23,935 nucleotides of DNA from Ilumatobacteraceae bacterium. Lineage in GTDB: Bacteria; Actinomycetota; Acidimicrobiia; Acidimicrobiales; Ilumatobacteraceae. Positions 6,269 through 14,312 of the stretch are shown here, piece after piece; the first letter of the stretch is position 1; every line of letters begins with the position of its first letter. The translations under genes were made by a program, and so were the position numbers. Location of the stretch: NCBI GenBank assembly GCA_030728545.1, contig JANQZQ010000074.1, forward strand, positions 1 through 23,935, given 5' to 3'. The notes below the pieces were generated by a model. The model was not told the DNA's origin and did no database searches. It saw nothing but the letters and a program-made list of their open reading frames with translations.

Positions 6269-8245
6269 TCAACGACCCGAACCTTCGTGCACATCGGCAC
6301 GAAGACGTTCGACAAATTGATCAAACGAAACGTTGCGCTGCACCTCGCCACCGCGCGGGTTGACACCGACCGAGTTGACCTGCACGTCGTCGTCGCCCAC
6401 TACCAGCACGTAAGGAATCCGTTCGAGCTTGGCGGCGCGAATTCGCTTGCCGAGTTGTTCGTCAGCCACTGCAGAATCCACACGGAAACCTTCCGCGCCG
6501 AGTTGGGCAATGAGACCAGCCACGTGCGCTTCGTGGGCACTGGTGACGGGCAAGACACGCACCTGCACGGGCGCTAGCCACGTCGGGAACGAACCGCCGT
6601 AGTGCTCGAGCAAGACGCCAAAGAATCGCTCGACCGAGCCGAAAAGTGCGCGATGCAACATGATCGGGCGATGACGTTGGTTGTCAGCCCCGACGTATTC
6701 CAGCCCGAAGCGCTCTGGCAATTGGAAGTCGGCCTGAATAGTGCTCAGTTGCCACTTGCGACCGATCGCATCACGCACGTCGATATCGATCTTGGGGCCA
6801 TAGAACGCCGCGTCACCCTCACCAATGGTGTAGGGCACACCGAGTTTGTCGAGCGCCAGACGCAATGCAGTGGTTGCTTTGTCCCACATCTCGTCAGTGC
6901 CAATTGATTTGTCGGCATTGCGAGTGGACAACTTGTACGAAAAATCGTCAAACCCAAACCGGCGCAACACCGACAACACGAAGTCGAGCAGAGATCCGAT
7001 TTCGTCGGCCAGATGTTCTTGCGTACAAAAAATGTGGCTGTCATCCTGAGTGAACCCGCGAATGCGCAACAACCCGTGCAGCGTGCCCGCCCGTTCGTAG
7101 CGATAGACGGTTCCCAACTCGAACAGCCGTAGCGGCAGCTCGCGATAGCTGCGTTGGCGGTCGCGATAAATGAGGCAGTGCATCGGGCAGTTCATCGGCT
7201 TGGGGTAATAGGTGCCATTGTCCATTTCCATCGGCGGATACATGCCGTCTTTGTAGAAGTCAAGATGCCCCGAAGTCTCGAACAGGTTCGCATTGGCCAA
7301 GTGCGGCGTGTACACAAACTGATAGCCGCCGTTTTGGTGACGCTCGCGGCTGTAGTCCTCCATGATTTTGCGCACGGTGGCACCTTTGGGGTGCCACACG
7401 GCGAGACCGCCACCCAATTCTGAGGGAAATGACAGCAAGTCCATCTCAACAGCCAGGCGACGGTGGTCGCGCTTCTCGGCTTCTTCCAAACGCACCAGGT
7501 GTTCTTGCAAGGCCGCCTTAGATTCCCACGCCGTACCGTAGATGCGCTGCAGGGTTGGCCCTTTTTCGTTGCTGCGCCAGTGTGCACCAGCCACTTTCAT
7601 CAACGCAAAATGGGTGAGTCGACCAGTGCTTGGCACGTGCGGCCCGCGACACAAGTCGACGAACGTGTCGCTGTTGCGATACACACTGACCGAATCACCG
7701 CCCGCGACTTCGCCGGCATCTTGAGCATCAACGTTGCCCGCCGTAACTCGTTGGATGATCTCGCATTTGTACGGCTGGTCAGCAAACAGCTCCAGCGCCT
7801 CGCGTGGCGACATCTCGGATCGCACGAACGGCTGGTTCTGTTCGATGATTTCGGTCATTCGTTTGGTGATCAACGCCAGGTCGTCCTGGGTAAAGGTGCG
7901 GTCCCCCGGAAGATCGAAGTCGTAGTAAAAGCCGTCTTCAATTGCGGGGCCAACCGTGAACTTGGCACCAGGAAACAACTGCAACACCGCTTGGGCAAGC
8001 ACATGGGCAGTCGAGTGGCGCAAGACATGGCGCCCAGCGTCGGTGTCGACGGTGATGATCGCGACGCGGTCACCTGAGTGGAGCGGGGCCATCAAATCGG
8101 TCTCGTGGTCGTTGACGACGGCTGCTACTGCTGCTTTGGCCAAACGAGGCCCGATGACCGCGGCTAAATCGAGGGCACTCGCCCCGCTTGGCAACTGTTT
8201 GGTGGAACCGTCTGGCAGACGAACGTCGATCAGCGCTGCGGACAT
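6269..8245 (-). CDS. thrS: Threonyl-tRNA synthetase
   Basis: Cytoplasmic class II synthetase charging tRNA-Thr, 658 aa, the usual full length. In order: TGS domain (about 1-65), editing domain with HSTAH near residue 77 and CRGPH with the downstream KVAGAHW region, catalytic core beginning at the GGLAVWHPKGA segment, a zinc-binding MNCPMHCLIYRDRQ, motif 2 (FELGTVYRYERAG...GFTQDDSHIF), motif 3 (LFGSVERFFGVLLEHYGG), then the anticodon-binding domain starting at LAPVQVRVLPV. The ATG at 8245 gives the TGS domain its normal beginning and lies 7 bp after the plsC stop. No T-box or other leader element is possible in that gap, so expression probably comes from an upstream promoter. It heads the HIT-pgsA-patA block as in mycobacteria. 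Confidence 0.98.
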   Translation of the reverse strand: MSAALIDVRLPDGSTKQLPSGASALDLAAVIGPRLAKAAVAAVVNDHETDLMAPLHSGDRVAIITVDTDAGRHVLRHSTAHVLAQAVLQLFPGAKFTVGPAIEDGFYYDFDLPGDRTFTQDDLALITKRMTEIIEQNQPFVRSEMSPREALELFADQPYKCEIIQRVTAGNVDAQDAGEVAGGDSVSVYRNSDTFVDLCRGPHVPSTGRLTHFALMKVAGAHWRSNEKGPTLQRIYGTAWESKAALQEHLVRLEEAEKRDHRRLAVEMDLLSFPSELGGGLAVWHPKGATVRKIMEDYSRERHQNGGYQFVYTPHLANANLFETSGHLDFYKDGMYPPMEMDNGTYYPKPMNCPMHCLIYRDRQRSYRELPLRLFELGTVYRYERAGTLHGLLRIRGFTQDDSHIFCTQEHLADEIGSLLDFVLSVLRRFGFDDFSYKLSTRNADKSIGTDEMWDKATTALRLALDKLGVPYTIGEGDAAFYGPKIDIDVRDAIGRKWQLSTIQADFQLPERFGLEYVGADNQRHRPIMLHRALFGSVERFFGVLLEHYGGSFPTWLAPVQVRVLPVTSAHEAHVAGLIAQLGAEGFRVDSAVADEQLGKRIRAAKLERIPYVLVVGDDDVQVNSVGVNPRGGEVQRNVSFDQFVERLRADVHEGSGR

Positions 8246-8252
8246 GCAGTCG

Positions 8253-9041
8253 TTATTCTACGTTCGCCATTTCCCCTGGGTTGGGTGTTTCACTCGTTGC
8301 GAAGCGCGGTATCTCGGCAGTTTCGGCCACGAACGTCTCCGAGCGGCGCTTGGTGGCGTAGGTGTTGCGATATTCCTGGCCGGTGAGTTCGCGAATCTCG
8401 AACATCAATTCATCGGTGATCTCTCGCAGTACCAGTGGATCATTGGCCCGCTCGGTGTAGCGCGCCACGTTGATTGGTCGACCAATAGAAATCTTGACCG
8501 TGCCACCCAAGCGCGGCAGCGACGTATCAGGGGGCTGAATCTCGCGTGTGCCTACGATGCCCACCGGAAAGATCGGGCAGCCGAGTTTGATGGCTAACCG
8601 CGCTGCACCGGTGTGGCCTTTGTAGAGCATTCCGTCGCGACTGCGGGTTCCTTCGGGATAGATGCCGAACAATTCGCCACGTTGCAAGACCCGCTCGGCG
8701 GCATCAAGCGCAGCCCGCGATTTTTCTCCGCCACTGCGATCAACGGGAATCATCCCCATCTTGGGGAAAAGCCAGCGCGTTTTCCAAGAATCCATGTATT
8801 CGCTCTTGCCGATGAATGAAATATTGCGTGGCGCTAACGCCATGAGTAGAGCTGAATCCAAAAAGCTGATGTGGTTCGGACACAAGATTGCTGCACCGTT
8901 GGCAGGCAGCCGATCGAAACCATCCAATTCGAACTTCCATGCGCGTCGTGCCAGCGGCTGCACGATGCGGCGCAGACGCGACTGTATTGGTGTGGCTCCG
9001 TTGAACACCCAATCCGGAAACGGCTTCGGGCTGGTTACCAC
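8253..9041 (-). CDS. plsC: 1-acyl-sn-glycerol-3-phosphate acyltransferase (PlsC family)
   Basis: Glycerolipid acyltransferase, 262 aa, that most likely acylates lysophosphatidic acid to phosphatidic acid at the membrane. The catalytic HX4D motif is NHISFLD (H57, D62), and the glycerophosphate-binding motif is YPEGTRSRDG (EGTR at 129-132). A third block GCPIFPVGIVGTRE follows. The C-terminal 55 residues are less conserved, charged and Glu/Thr rich. The start is GTG at 9041, overlapping the end of mshC by 7 bp; no separate promoter space exists. It belongs to a different acyltransferase family from PatA, so the two enzymes are not duplicates. Other substrates (for example a glycolipid) cannot be excluded. 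Confidence 0.9.
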   Translation of the reverse strand: MVTSPKPFPDWVFNGATPIQSRLRRIVQPLARRAWKFELDGFDRLPANGAAILCPNHISFLDSALLMALAPRNISFIGKSEYMDSWKTRWLFPKMGMIPVDRSGGEKSRAALDAAERVLQRGELFGIYPEGTRSRDGMLYKGHTGAARLAIKLGCPIFPVGIVGTREIQPPDTSLPRLGGTVKISIGRPINVARYTERANDPLVLREITDELMFEIRELTGQEYRNTYATKRRSETFVAETAEIPRFATSETPNPGEMANVE

Positions 9042-10183
9042 ACGATTCCCAACAAAGCAGCAGCATCACGCACGTTCACGCCGCGCTCGACGGCTTCGTC
9101 AATAATGGAAATTGCACCAGGGGTGTCGAGATCGTCATCGAGTCGCGCACGGACTTCGTTGAGCACGGCCTGACCCCCTTTGCTTGATGACCTGAATGAG
9201 TCCTTTGAGTCAACTTGGCTAACCGACCATTTGCCAAGCCGAGCGGTGGCTCGATCCATGAGACCTTTGTCCCACTCCCATTCCCGCCGGTAATGATTCA
9301 CCAGCAATCCCAGACGAATCGCCATGGGGTCGTGGGCCTGACGCAAGGCGTCAACAAATACCAGGTTGCCGCGGCTCTTCGACATCTTGTGGCCGTCCAT
9401 CCACACCATCGCCACATGCATCCAGTGGCGCACGAACTCCACACCTGTGGCCGCCTCGGATTGCGCTCGTTCACATTCATGATGCGGGTAGATGAGGTCA
9501 CTACCCCCGCCGTGCAGGTCGATGGTGGTGCCGAGTTCACGCAGGGCCAAGGCGCTGCATTCGATGTGCCAGCCCGGTCGCCCAGGCCCCCACATCGTGT
9601 CCCACGCTGGTTCGTCGGGGGCCGAGGGTTGCCACAACACGAAATCCAACGGGTCACGCTTGTGCGGGTCATCAACATTGCCCCCGCGCTCGCGGGCCAG
9701 TTCCAACATCTTGACCCGATCGTGATGCGAGATAGAGCCGAACTTGTCGGAGCGGGTCACATCGAAATACACCGAACCGCCGGCTTCGTAGGCGTAGCCG
9801 CGTTCCAACACCATGCCGATGAACCCACGGATTTCAGCAATCGCTGATGATGCCCGTGGAGTAGATGCCATTGGCACGAAGTTAAGCGCCTGCAAGTCGG
9901 CTTCCAGGCGCTGTTCTTCACGAGTGGCGAGGTCCAGATAGTGCATGTCAAGTTCACGAGCCTTGGCGAACAACGGGTCATCGACATCGGTCACGTTGCG
10001 CACGCACTGCACCGTGCGACCCGTATCCATAAGCCGACGAATCAACACATCGTAAGTAATGAATGTGAACGCATGCCCGAGATGAGTTGCGTCATACGGC
10101 GTCACGCCGCACACGTACATCTTCACATGATTGCCCGGCGCGAAGTCAACGACCTCTCGTCGCGCGGTATCGAATAAACGCAC
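9035..10183 (-). CDS. mshC: Cysteine:1D-myo-inosityl glucosaminide ligase (MshC, mycothiol biosynthesis)
   Basis: ATP-dependent ligase that joins cysteine to glucosaminyl-inositol, the third step of mycothiol synthesis. It descends from cysteinyl-tRNA synthetase and is easily mislabelled cysS. Evidence for MshC: the signature MYVCGVTPYDATHLGHA at 22-38 (CysRS has a different x-HIGH-x-R context), GPGRPGWHIECSAL near 199-212, HGGGSDLIYPHHE at 224-236, and length of 382 aa with no C-terminal anticodon-binding domain. Catalytic motifs HLGH (34-37) and KMSKS (266-270) are intact; C25, C209 and H234 are the expected zinc ligands. The start is probably GTG at 10183 (MRLFDTARRE); a CTG at 10195 overlapping the npdG stop as CTGA is possible. 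It lies between npdG and plsC with an 8-bp gap and a 7-bp overlap. A myo-inositol-dependent thiol fits with the PI pathway in the same block. Confidence 0.9.
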   Translation of the reverse strand: MRLFDTARREVVDFAPGNHVKMYVCGVTPYDATHLGHAFTFITYDVLIRRLMDTGRTVQCVRNVTDVDDPLFAKARELDMHYLDLATREEQRLEADLQALNFVPMASTPRASSAIAEIRGFIGMVLERGYAYEAGGSVYFDVTRSDKFGSISHHDRVKMLELARERGGNVDDPHKRDPLDFVLWQPSAPDEPAWDTMWGPGRPGWHIECSALALRELGTTIDLHGGGSDLIYPHHECERAQSEAATGVEFVRHWMHVAMVWMDGHKMSKSRGNLVFVDALRQAHDPMAIRLGLLVNHYRREWEWDKGLMDRATARLGKWSVSQVDSKDSFRSSSKGGQAVLNEVRARLDDDLDTPGAISIIDEAVERGVNVRDAAALLGIVW

Positions 10184-10191
10184 GCTTGTGC

Positions 10192-10860
10192 TCAGTTGAT
10201 GCCTGTGAAACGTGGTGCCACGCGCGTCTTGTAACGCACATTGAGTTGCAGCAGCACAGCCGTGAGTGCCTCGATGGCGAGCGCGTTGGACAACAACCCG
10301 GCATTGAGTGGTCGGCACCCTGCGATGTGGGCCACGATGTCGCTGACCGTCTTGGTCGCCTCGTTGTTGTCTGAGCAAATCAACACGTCGCTGTCCACAT
10401 CGTGGTCGAGCGCACCTAGTTCGATAGCTGGCAGGTGCTGAAATGCGGCAACCACGTGCGACGCGGGTATCGCCGCCTGTACGTGGGCGGCAATACTGCC
10501 CCGTGGCGGAATCAGCGGCTGAAATTCTTTGCCCACTCGAATAAGGGCATTGGCCATGGTGATTACAACTTTCCCACGGAGCGCTTCAGCATGCTCGGTG
10601 ACCGTGGTCGCCGCTGAGTCCCACGGTGTGGCCAACACGATGACGTCGCGTTGGGCTGCTGCTGCATTGTCACCGCCCGCCAGGTTGAGCTGACGGCTCG
10701 CCCATTTGGTGACCAGCTCACTGGCCACTTCTTGGCCGCGCTCTGGCGTGCGTGAGCCGATGAACCCGGGGTAGCCCACTGACGCCAGTCGTGCCGCCAA
10801 CGCACTGCCAGCCGGGCCGGTGCCGCCGAGATATCCGATGCTCGGGAGAGAACTACTCAT
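10192..10860 (-). CDS. npdG: NADPH-dependent F420 reductase
   Basis: 222-aa Rossmann-fold F420:NADP oxidoreductase, passing hydride between NADPH and coenzyme F420. The nucleotide-binding loop IGYLGGTGPAGSALAARLAS (about 9-28) is followed by GFIGSRTPERGQEVA, which carries the Ser-Arg pair expected to bind the NADP phosphate. The C-terminal block GLLSNALAIEALTAVLLQLN, then RYKTRVAPRFTGI, is diagnostic for the NpdG family. The ATG at 10860 places the Rossmann loop at the usual distance from the N-terminus; the open frame further upstream overlaps fabI on the other strand and is not NpdG-like. Only 18 bp separate it from the divergent fabI, and a TACGGT element ends 7 bp before the ATG, so the transcript may be leaderless. 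It is the first gene of the minus-strand chain npdG-mshC-plsC-thrS. Confidence 0.93.
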   Translation of the reverse strand: MSSSLPSIGYLGGTGPAGSALAARLASVGYPGFIGSRTPERGQEVASELVTKWASRQLNLAGGDNAAAAQRDVIVLATPWDSAATTVTEHAEALRGKVVITMANALIRVGKEFQPLIPPRGSIAAHVQAAIPASHVVAAFQHLPAIELGALDHDVDSDVLICSDNNEATKTVSDIVAHIAGCRPLNAGLLSNALAIEALTAVLLQLNVRYKTRVAPRFTGIN

Positions 10861-10865
10861 GTCCA

Positions 10866-10874
10866 CTACCGTAG
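10866..10874. promoter_or_regulatory. Palindromic bidirectional -10 element between npdG and fabI
   Basis: CTACCGTAG is a 9-bp palindrome around a central base, in a gap of only 18 bp between two divergent start codons. Rightward it gives TACCGT (10867-10872), whose last T is exactly 7 bp upstream of the fabI GTG. Leftward it gives TACGGT (10873-10868), whose last T is 8 bp upstream of the npdG ATG. Both match TANNNT at leaderless spacing, where the first base of the start codon (or one base before it) is the transcription start. There is no room for a Shine-Dalgarno leader on either side. Confidence 0.65.
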
Positions 10875-10878
10875 CGAC

Positions 10879-11646
10879 GTGGCGATTCTGGAAGGTAAGC
10901 GGCTCGTTGTCACCGGAGTTTTGACGGACGCGTCGCTGGCATTTGGTGTAGCCAAGCTGGCCCAAGAACAAGGTGCGACGGTGATGCTGACCGGGGCCGG
11001 GCGGGGTTTGTCCATCACGCAGCGCACCGCCAAAAAACTCAGCACCGTGCCGCATGTGGCCGAACTCGACGTAACGAACCCCGACCATGTGGCCACGGTG
11101 CGCGAAGCTGCTCGCGAACACTTGGGTGGCGTGGATGGCGTTTTGCATTCAATCGGGTTTGCACCTGCCGCTTGTCTGGGTGATGACCTCATGGCTGCCA
11201 CCTGGGAAGACGTATCCGTGGCTGTGCAGGTGTCGGCGTATTCGTTGAAGACATTGGCCGATGCCTTCGTTCCTCTCATGACCGATGGCGGCAGCATCGT
11301 CGGGCTCGACTTTGACAACACCGTGGCGTGGCCCGCGTACAACTGGATGGGAGTCGCCAAGTCGGCACTCGAGTCCACCAGCCGCTACCTCGCTCGCGAA
11401 CTCGGCCCACGCAACATTCGCTGCAACCTCGTTGCTGCCGGCCCTATTCGCACGATGGCAGCCAAGTCGATTCCGTCGTTTGCCCAATTCGAAGATCTGT
11501 GGAGTGCGCGCGCACCGCTGGGATGGGACATTCACGATTCGTCGGCTGTGGCTCGTGCATGTTGTGCGCTGTTGTCTGATTGGTTTCCGGCCACGACGGG
11601 CGAAATCGTGCACGTCGACGGCGGATACCACGCCGTTGGCGCCTGA
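10879..11646 (+). CDS. fabI: Enoyl-[acyl-carrier-protein] reductase (InhA/FabI-like)
   Basis: NADH-dependent reductase of the last step of fatty acid elongation (type II FAS), 255 aa with a GTG start. The divergent short-chain dehydrogenase loop reads VTGVLTDASLAFGVAK (11-26), as in InhA. The active-site pair is Y154 and K161 in PAYNWMGVAKSALES, with F145 in FDNTVAWPAY at the position of the InhA catalytic-site Phe. The NLVAAGPIRTMAAKSI block (about 184-199) matches the InhA substrate-binding loop, and the C-terminus ends with the EIVHVDGGYHA typical of FabI. It is transcribed with the DUF255 gene 7 bp downstream and diverges from npdG through a palindromic promoter. Leaderless initiation at GTG is likely from the -10 spacing. 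Confidence 0.95.
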   Translation: MAILEGKRLVVTGVLTDASLAFGVAKLAQEQGATVMLTGAGRGLSITQRTAKKLSTVPHVAELDVTNPDHVATVREAAREHLGGVDGVLHSIGFAPAACLGDDLMAATWEDVSVAVQVSAYSLKTLADAFVPLMTDGGSIVGLDFDNTVAWPAYNWMGVAKSALESTSRYLARELGPRNIRCNLVAAGPIRTMAAKSIPSFAQFEDLWSARAPLGWDIHDSSAVARACCALLSDWFPATTGEIVHVDGGYHAVGA

Positions 11647-11653
11647 GTACCCC

Positions 11654-13645
11654 ATGAACAGACTCGCCCACGAGTCATCGCCATATTTGCGGCAGCATCG
11701 CGACAACCCCGTGGATTGGTGGGCGTGGGGCGATGCAGCATTTGCCGAAGCCAAACGCCGCGATGTGCCGGTGTTGTTATCGGTGGGTTACTCGGCTTGC
11801 CACTGGTGTCACGTGATGGCGCACGAATGTTTTGAAGATGCCGAGGTCGCAGGGGTGATGAACGAGTTGTTCGTCAATGTAAAAGTCGACCGCGAAGAAC
11901 GCCCCGACGTCGACAGCGTGTACATGGACGCTGTGCAGGCCATGACCGGGCGCGGCGGCTGGCCGATGACGGTGTTTCTCACCCCTGATGCGCAGCCATT
12001 CTTTGGCGGCACCTACTACCCCAAGCCCACGTTCTTGCAGTTGATGACCGCAATCAACGATGCGTGGCGCAATCGGCGATCTGATATTGACAGCAACGTT
12101 TCGGCGTTGGTGGAAAACATCGCCCGCACGTCGCGCATTACCGCCAACCCCGATCTGCCGAATATTGATGCGTTTGTCGCAGCCGCCGAGCAGCTCGAAC
12201 AATCATTCGACGAAACTTGGGGAGGTTTTGGGGGTGCACCCAAGTTTCCGTCCACGATGGCACTCGAGTTGCTGCTGCGCGCATACATCAACGACGAATC
12301 GCCGCGCACACACAGCATCATCGCCACAACGCTCGATGCAATGGCGTCAGGCGGCATGTACGACCACCTGGGTGGTGGCTTTGCGCGTTACAGCGTCGAC
12401 GAAAAGTGGCTAGTGCCGCACTTTGAAAAGATGTTGTACGACCAGGCTTTGTTGCTGCGCCCATATTTGCACGCATCGTTGGTGTTGCGCGAACCACGAT
12501 GGCGCCAGGTGGTGCAAGAAACCATCGGCTATGTGCTGCGCGACCTGCGCTCACCTGAAGGCGCGTTCTATAGCGCCGAAGATGCCGACTCGCTCGACGA
12601 AACCGGCCATTCGCATGAAGGACACTTTTATGTGTTCACCCCCGACCAGGTGCGCCGCATCATTCCAACGCACTTGGTGCAAAAAGCACTTGACTGGTAC
12701 GAAATCACTGACACGGGCAACTTCGAAGGCAAGTCAATTCCTTGCCGACTCGAACACCGCGGCGTGCTCGAGCGCGACGACGACATCGAAACCATCCGCC
12801 GACTCTTGTTGGCGGCCCGCAACACCCGGCATCGCCCCGGCCTTGACGACAAGGTGATTACCGAGTGGAACGCACTCATGATTTCGTCACTCGCCGAAGC
12901 AGCTGCCGCATACGCCAACGACGAGTGGGCCACAGCCGCGCAACAAGCTGGCAGCTTCGTGGCCACCACGATGCGCCGTAGCGACGGCCGTTGGCTGCGC
13001 ACCTGGCACCGTGATGCAACACCAAAACATCTGGCAATGGCTGCCGACTTAGCGAACCTGGTCGACGCGTTTACCCGGTTGTACGAACTCTCCGGTGTGG
13101 CGCGGTGGATCACACTGGCCCGCGAAGCAGCCGATCAGTTGTTGACCTTCCACTGGGACGACGCTGAAGGTGGGTTGTTCACCACCCCCCACGATGGCGA
13201 GCAGCTCATCGTGCGCCAAAAAGACCTGATCGACAACGCGACTCCGTCAGCCAACTCGGTGGCCGCACTTGCACTACAGCGTCTGGCCGCCCTCACTGGT
13301 GCCGAGCACTATCGCGAACATGCCGATGGCATCTTCAAGTTGCTCACCCGCGTGGTGGGCAATGCCCCAACGGCATTCCCCCACCTGCTTTGTGCGCTGC
13401 ACCTGCGGCATGTCGGGGCGACTGAAATCGTCATCACCGGCAAGCGCGGTGAGTTCGTGCAGTACCTGCAAACGCAGTGGCTGCCCACCGTGGTGTTGGC
13501 CTGGGGTGAATCGTTTGATTCTCCACTGTTTGCCCATCGCCGCGACGACTTGGCTTATGTCTGTCGGCAATACGCCTGTCAGGCGCCAGCAGCAACTCGT
13601 GATGAACTCATTGCCGCTCTACGTGTGGCGCTTTCAGCAAGTTAG
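11654..13645 (+). CDS. Thioredoxin domain-containing protein (DUF255/YyaL, spermatogenesis-associated 20-like)
   Basis: 663-aa protein of the widespread DUF255 family. The N-terminal thioredoxin-fold domain (about 1-160) contains the CxxC-type site SACHWCHVM (C49, C52), the REERPDVDSVYM strand and GGWPMTVFLTPDAQPFFGGTY. The rest is a large helical (alpha/alpha)6-barrel-like domain similar in texture to N-acylglucosamine epimerases, with DHLGGGFARYSVDEKWLVPHFEKMLYDQA and, near 394, DDKVITEWNALMISSLAEA. Biochemical role is not firmly known. The ATG at 11654 starts the conserved NRLAHESSPYLRQHRDNPVDW segment. The gene follows fabI by 7 bp, so it shares its promoter. Complete, with no sign of a frameshift. 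Confidence 0.93.
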   Translation: MNRLAHESSPYLRQHRDNPVDWWAWGDAAFAEAKRRDVPVLLSVGYSACHWCHVMAHECFEDAEVAGVMNELFVNVKVDREERPDVDSVYMDAVQAMTGRGGWPMTVFLTPDAQPFFGGTYYPKPTFLQLMTAINDAWRNRRSDIDSNVSALVENIARTSRITANPDLPNIDAFVAAAEQLEQSFDETWGGFGGAPKFPSTMALELLLRAYINDESPRTHSIIATTLDAMASGGMYDHLGGGFARYSVDEKWLVPHFEKMLYDQALLLRPYLHASLVLREPRWRQVVQETIGYVLRDLRSPEGAFYSAEDADSLDETGHSHEGHFYVFTPDQVRRIIPTHLVQKALDWYEITDTGNFEGKSIPCRLEHRGVLERDDDIETIRRLLLAARNTRHRPGLDDKVITEWNALMISSLAEAAAAYANDEWATAAQQAGSFVATTMRRSDGRWLRTWHRDATPKHLAMAADLANLVDAFTRLYELSGVARWITLAREAADQLLTFHWDDAEGGLFTTPHDGEQLIVRQKDLIDNATPSANSVAALALQRLAALTGAEHYREHADGIFKLLTRVVGNAPTAFPHLLCALHLRHVGATEIVITGKRGEFVQYLQTQWLPTVVLAWGESFDSPLFAHRRDDLAYVCRQYACQAPAATRDELIAALRVALSAS

Positions 13646-13680
13646 CCAGTGCTGCCGTCGGCAACTGAGCCAGTAACACT

Positions 13681-14301
13681 TCACCAAGCGTTGTAGTGCA
13701 CGATCTGGTCAACTGACGCTCGCGGTCGCCGAGCACTGGCGCCAGCAGTAAACGCTGGCTCATTGTCGGTCGATGATCGCTCGTAGCCAAGTGCCAATGC
13801 CCCGATGAGCTGCAGAGAGTCGGGAATTGATAGTGCGGTGCGCAACTCGCGTTCACCGCGGAACACTCCAAAAAATAATGCGCCGAGGCCGGCGTCGTGG
13901 GCCGCCAACAACAAAGTCATCGTGGCGAACGATGCGTCGACAGTCCAGTACGGGGTTTGCCACGCCGATGTGGATGCACCGAGACCAGTTTTTTTCTTGT
14001 CGCTTTCGGCATATCGGTCGAGATACGCCTGAGGGTCAGCAAACGACAAGGCGATGACCGGTGCAGCAAACAGATGCTGCCAACGAAAAGTTGAACGCGT
14101 TTCAGCAGTCATTGTTGCCGACCAAAATGTTTCGGTGCTGGCACCTTCGAGCACCACCAGACTCCAGCCCTGGGTCTTGCCCGCCGACGGCGACCGTGAT
14201 GCTGTGTCAACGAGTTGCGTCAACAACGCGCGGTCAATCGGCGTGGGCTCAAACGCACGCACCATTCGGCGCGAAGCAACCAGACGGTGCAGGTCGCTCA
14301 C
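13681..14301 (-). CDS. Nitroreductase family protein
   Basis: 206-aa flavin (FMN) oxidoreductase. The family opening is seen as LVASRRMVRAFEPTPIDRALLTQLVDTASRSPSAGKTQGW (first ~50 residues split over two helices), where the SRR and PSAG-x-TQ elements bind the FMN phosphate. A later block, STSAWQTPYWTVDASFATMTLLLAA, followed by GLGALFFGVF, is the typical dimer-interface and flavin segment. Start assigned to GTG at 14301, just before SDLHRLVASRR, 11 bp after the stop of the upstream gene; an in-frame ATG at 14265 would remove the SRR motif. Substrate unknown: such enzymes reduce nitroaromatics or quinones or act on F420-like partners. It converges with the DUF255 gene with 35 bp between stops. 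Confidence 0.87.
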   Translation of the reverse strand: MSDLHRLVASRRMVRAFEPTPIDRALLTQLVDTASRSPSAGKTQGWSLVVLEGASTETFWSATMTAETRSTFRWQHLFAAPVIALSFADPQAYLDRYAESDKKKTGLGASTSAWQTPYWTVDASFATMTLLLAAHDAGLGALFFGVFRGERELRTALSIPDSLQLIGALALGYERSSTDNEPAFTAGASARRPRASVDQIVHYNAW

Positions 14302-14312
14302 AGCGACGCGAC

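Noticed and set aside
9035..10378. Reading the ligase gene as a full cysteinyl-tRNA synthetase starting at 10378
   Set aside because: The first 65 codons lie inside npdG and have no synthetase similarity, and the TPYDATHLGHA motif plus missing anticodon domain fit MshC better.
10861..11148. N-terminal extension of npdG by 96 codons
   Set aside because: That stretch is antisense to fabI and the Rossmann loop typical of NpdG begins just after the ATG at 10860.
13647..13666. Possible stem-loop between the convergent DUF255 and nitroreductase genes
   Set aside because: The TGCCG/CGGCA arms are separated by one base, leaving no loop unless most pairs are broken, and no T-run follows on either strand.
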